Source: Anaerolineae bacterium
GTDB lineage: Bacteria; Chloroflexota; Anaerolineae; Anaerolineales; Villigracilaceae
DNA length: 5,735 bases
Direction of reading: 5' to 3'
Assembly (NCBI GenBank): GCA_003158885.1
Contig: PMLN01000021.1
Location: 1,153 to 6,887 of the forward strand
Positions 4,217 to 5,735 of the stretch are shown here, in pieces. The notes under the pieces are model-generated. The model saw only the letters and a list, made by a program, of their open reading frames with translations. It did not search any database and had not been told where the DNA came from. Position 1 is the first letter of the stretch. Each line of letters opens with the position of its first letter. A program made the translations under genes and the position numbers.

Positions 4217-5416
4217 TTATTTCGCCAGCGCGGATTCCAAATCGGACAAAATATCCTCGACGGACTCGATCCCCATGGATAAGCGCACTAGTCCATCGGG
4301 AATCCCGACGCGCGCACGCTCCTCGGCAGTCAGACTGCGATGGGAGGAAGAGGCGGGATGCAGCACAAGCGAATACACATCGCCCAGTGTGGTGGCGGGC
4401 AGGCAGATTTTCAGGGACTCCATGAAGCGATAGATTTGCGCCTTATCCGCGCCCTCGATCTCAAAAGATAGCACACCGCCATAGCCCTTATCCTCGAACA
4501 AACTCCTGGCCAGCGCGTGCTGCGGATGATCGGAAAGGCCGGGGTAGTTGACCTTTGTCACACGTGGATGTTTTTTGAGCCATTCCGCCACCTGTCCGGC
4601 ATTCTGGCATTGCTGTTTCATGCGCAGGGGCAGGGTCTTCAAGCCGCGCAGGGCCAGCCACGCTTCAAAGGGACCGAGCACGCCGCCGACCAGTTTATTC
4701 AACTCGAAAAGTTTGGCTTTGTTTTCTTTGGATGTCGCGACCACGCCGGCCAATACATCACCATGACCGGATAGATACTTCGTGGCGCTGTGAATAACGA
4801 AGTCCGCACCATGTATAACCGGGTTAAGCAGGTAAGGTGAGGCGAAGGTATTATCCACCAACAGCGAGGCACCATGACGATGAGCAAGCCCGGCCAAAGC
4901 GGGTATATCGGCTACTTTGAGCAGGGGGTTGGAAATCGATTCAACGTATAGAACCAGCGCGCCGGTTTCCTTCAAAGCCGTTTCCACTTCCGCATGATCG
5001 GTGACATTCACCATGCGCACATTCACATCCAGGCTCTTGAATAAGGAGCGCAAAAGGGAAAAGGTCGCGCCGTAGACATCCAAGGCGGCCACGACCGCGC
5101 TGCCCGCTTTCAGACCGGCGGCCAGCAAGGAGGCGTGGATGGCCGCCATCCCGGAGCCATAGGCCTGTGCGGCTTCGGCCATCTCCAAATCTGCAACCGC
5201 GTTCTCAAATGCTTCCGTGGTGGGATTCGAATATCGCAAATAGATCTGGCCGTGTTTGGTGCCCTCAAAGACGGCATCCAAGTCATCCATGCTCTCGTAC
5301 AAATATACGACGCTGGGCCAAATGGGCGTGGTCACAGGCGTGTAATCGGCGGGAGGCACGCGTTCGCCGGCATGCACGGCGCGCGTTTGAAACGATTTAC
5401 CGGAGAGAGATTTCAT
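4217..5416 (-). CDS. PLP-dependent trans-sulfuration enzyme (cystathionine gamma-synthase / gamma-lyase / beta-lyase family)
   Basis: A complete 399-residue member of the Cys/Met metabolism PLP family (fold type I), of normal length. Visible landmarks: Y59 and R61 in YLRYSNPT, which bind the cofactor phosphate of the neighbouring subunit; the S88-G89-M90 loop; Y115 in VYGATF, which stacks on the PLP ring; D188 in LLVDNTFASP, for the pyridine nitrogen; K213 in HSATKYLSGHGD, the Schiff-base lysine; and HPASSSHR (353-360), near the substrate-carboxylate arginine region. The cysteine typical of methionine gamma-lyase after YG is alanine here (A117), so canonical methionine gamma-lyase is less likely. 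The residue in LGDVYSL (Y348) is often Glu in gamma-acting relatives. Exact reaction therefore stays open: cystathionine synthesis or cleavage, or O-acetylhomoserine sulfhydrylation. The start has a strong AAAGGTGAT site 6 bases upstream. It is cytosolic. Confidence 0.92.
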   Translation of the reverse strand: MKSLSGKSFQTRAVHAGERVPPADYTPVTTPIWPSVVYLYESMDDLDAVFEGTKHGQIYLRYSNPTTEAFENAVADLEMAEAAQAYGSGMAAIHASLLAAGLKAGSAVVAALDVYGATFSLLRSLFKSLDVNVRMVNVTDHAEVETALKETGALVLYVESISNPLLKVADIPALAGLAHRHGASLLVDNTFASPYLLNPVIHGADFVIHSATKYLSGHGDVLAGVVATSKENKAKLFELNKLVGGVLGPFEAWLALRGLKTLPLRMKQQCQNAGQVAEWLKKHPRVTKVNYPGLSDHPQHALARSLFEDKGYGGVLSFEIEGADKAQIYRFMESLKICLPATTLGDVYSLVLHPASSSHRSLTAEERARVGIPDGLVRLSMGIESVEDILSDLESALAK

Positions 5417-5433
5417 TGTTAATCACCTTTGTT

Positions 5434-5463
5434 ATTCTAACTGAAGTTATTAGGCGCCTTCAG
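5434..5463 (-). promoter_or_regulatory. Putative promoter -10 box and upstream dyad of the sulfur-enzyme gene
   Basis: The minus strand has TAGAAT (5434-5439), 17 bases before the ATG. Immediately upstream is a 6-base dyad: CTGAAG (5458-5463) and CTTCAG (5441-5446) with an 11-base gap that includes GGCGCC. It would lie in the -35/-10 spacer, an operator-like place. No good -35 is seen, and a start at the usual distance would fall inside the ribosome site, so the box is tentative. No SAM riboswitch is recognisable; the 97-base spacer to the hydrolase gene is too short for most. Confidence 0.35.
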
Positions 5464-5513
5464 AAAGTTTCTTAGGAGATGAGATTCTGAATTACAAACA
5501 AATACATCCCCCA

Positions 5514-5735
5514 TTACCGTACGCGCCGTTTCCATTCCTCCTTCAATTGCAATTCGCGCGGGCTGATCCCTGATTCAAGCGCGAGGAAATCCGTAAGCAG
5601 GCGGTTGAATTTTGCCGTCTCGTCGATCATCGGGAAATGTCCCGAACCTTCCAGGTTGATCTGGTGCATGTGGATCGAGAGCCAGGCCGGATTTTCAGCG
5701 GGCGGGATGGAGATGGAAGGATCATTCTGGCCATA
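5514..5735 (-). CDS. Alpha/beta hydrolase, C-terminal fragment (start beyond right edge)
   Basis: The last 73 codons of a minus-strand gene, in frame from the window edge to TAA at 5514-5516. The fragment starts YGQNDPS, which matches the strand and turn carrying the acidic residue of the catalytic triad (D5). Next come a short stretch, GSGHFPMIDE with the catalytic histidine H33, and then helix AKFNRLLTDFLALE, the usual C-terminal helix. The tail to residue 73 is charged. The nucleophile motif G-x-S-x-G lies outside the window, so the substrate cannot be inferred; such C-termini occur in esterases, dehalogenases, epoxide hydrolases and iminopeptidases. The gene lies 97 bases upstream of the sulfur-enzyme gene on the same strand. 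Read-through is possible, but that gene has its own ribosome site and a possible promoter. Confidence 0.8.
   Translation of the reverse strand, partial: YGQNDPSISIPPAENPAWLSIHMHQINLEGSGHFPMIDETAKFNRLLTDFLALESGISPRELQLKEEWKRRVR

Noticed and set aside
3991..4425. 144-residue plus-strand frame in the convergent spacer
   Set aside because: Its second half is antisense to the sulfur-enzyme gene and its first half covers the GCGAAATCT stems; no family resemblance.

Overview
The window looks like a piece of chromosome from a moderately GC-rich, free-living bacterium. The style of the transposase remnant, the C-terminally extended Maf protein, the lipoprotein penicillin-binding protein and the repeat-filled spacers all suggest Chloroflexota (Anaerolineae-like). 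That placement is an impression from protein style, not a computed result.

Layout: positions 1-1526 hold two minus-strand genes that read maf and then a class B penicillin-binding protein (PBP). The PBP is cut by the left edge. The stop of maf and the start of the PBP are 18 bases apart, so they are probably one transcript. Both products concern growth and division: a nucleotide pyrophosphatase historically linked to septation, and a cell-wall transpeptidase. Positions 1527-2093 contain no convincing gene. They hold a dense set of inverted repeats, a G-quadruplex motif, a perfect 18-base palindrome and short period-9 repeats. Positions 2094-2414 (minus) are a shrunken DDE transposase with an apparent in-frame internal deletion. 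Positions 2525-3928 (plus) encode a membrane-anchored protein made almost entirely of TPR repeats. Its perfect TATAAT box sits only 7 bases before the ATG, so its mRNA is probably leaderless. Positions 3929-4216 are a spacer between convergent genes with three copies of a 9-mer arranged as stems. Positions 4217-5416 (minus) encode a complete PLP-dependent trans-sulfuration enzyme. Positions 5514-5735 (minus) are the C-terminal end of an alpha/beta hydrolase cut by the right edge.

The genes do not form one pathway. maf and the PBP are a plausible functional pair, the sulfur amino-acid enzyme and the hydrolase lie in tandem on the same strand, and the TPR gene stands alone. I see no new multi-gene system. 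The parts that ordinary gene calls do not explain are the structured non-coding DNA at 1527-2093 and 3955-4163, and the -10 boxes placed directly before start codons.
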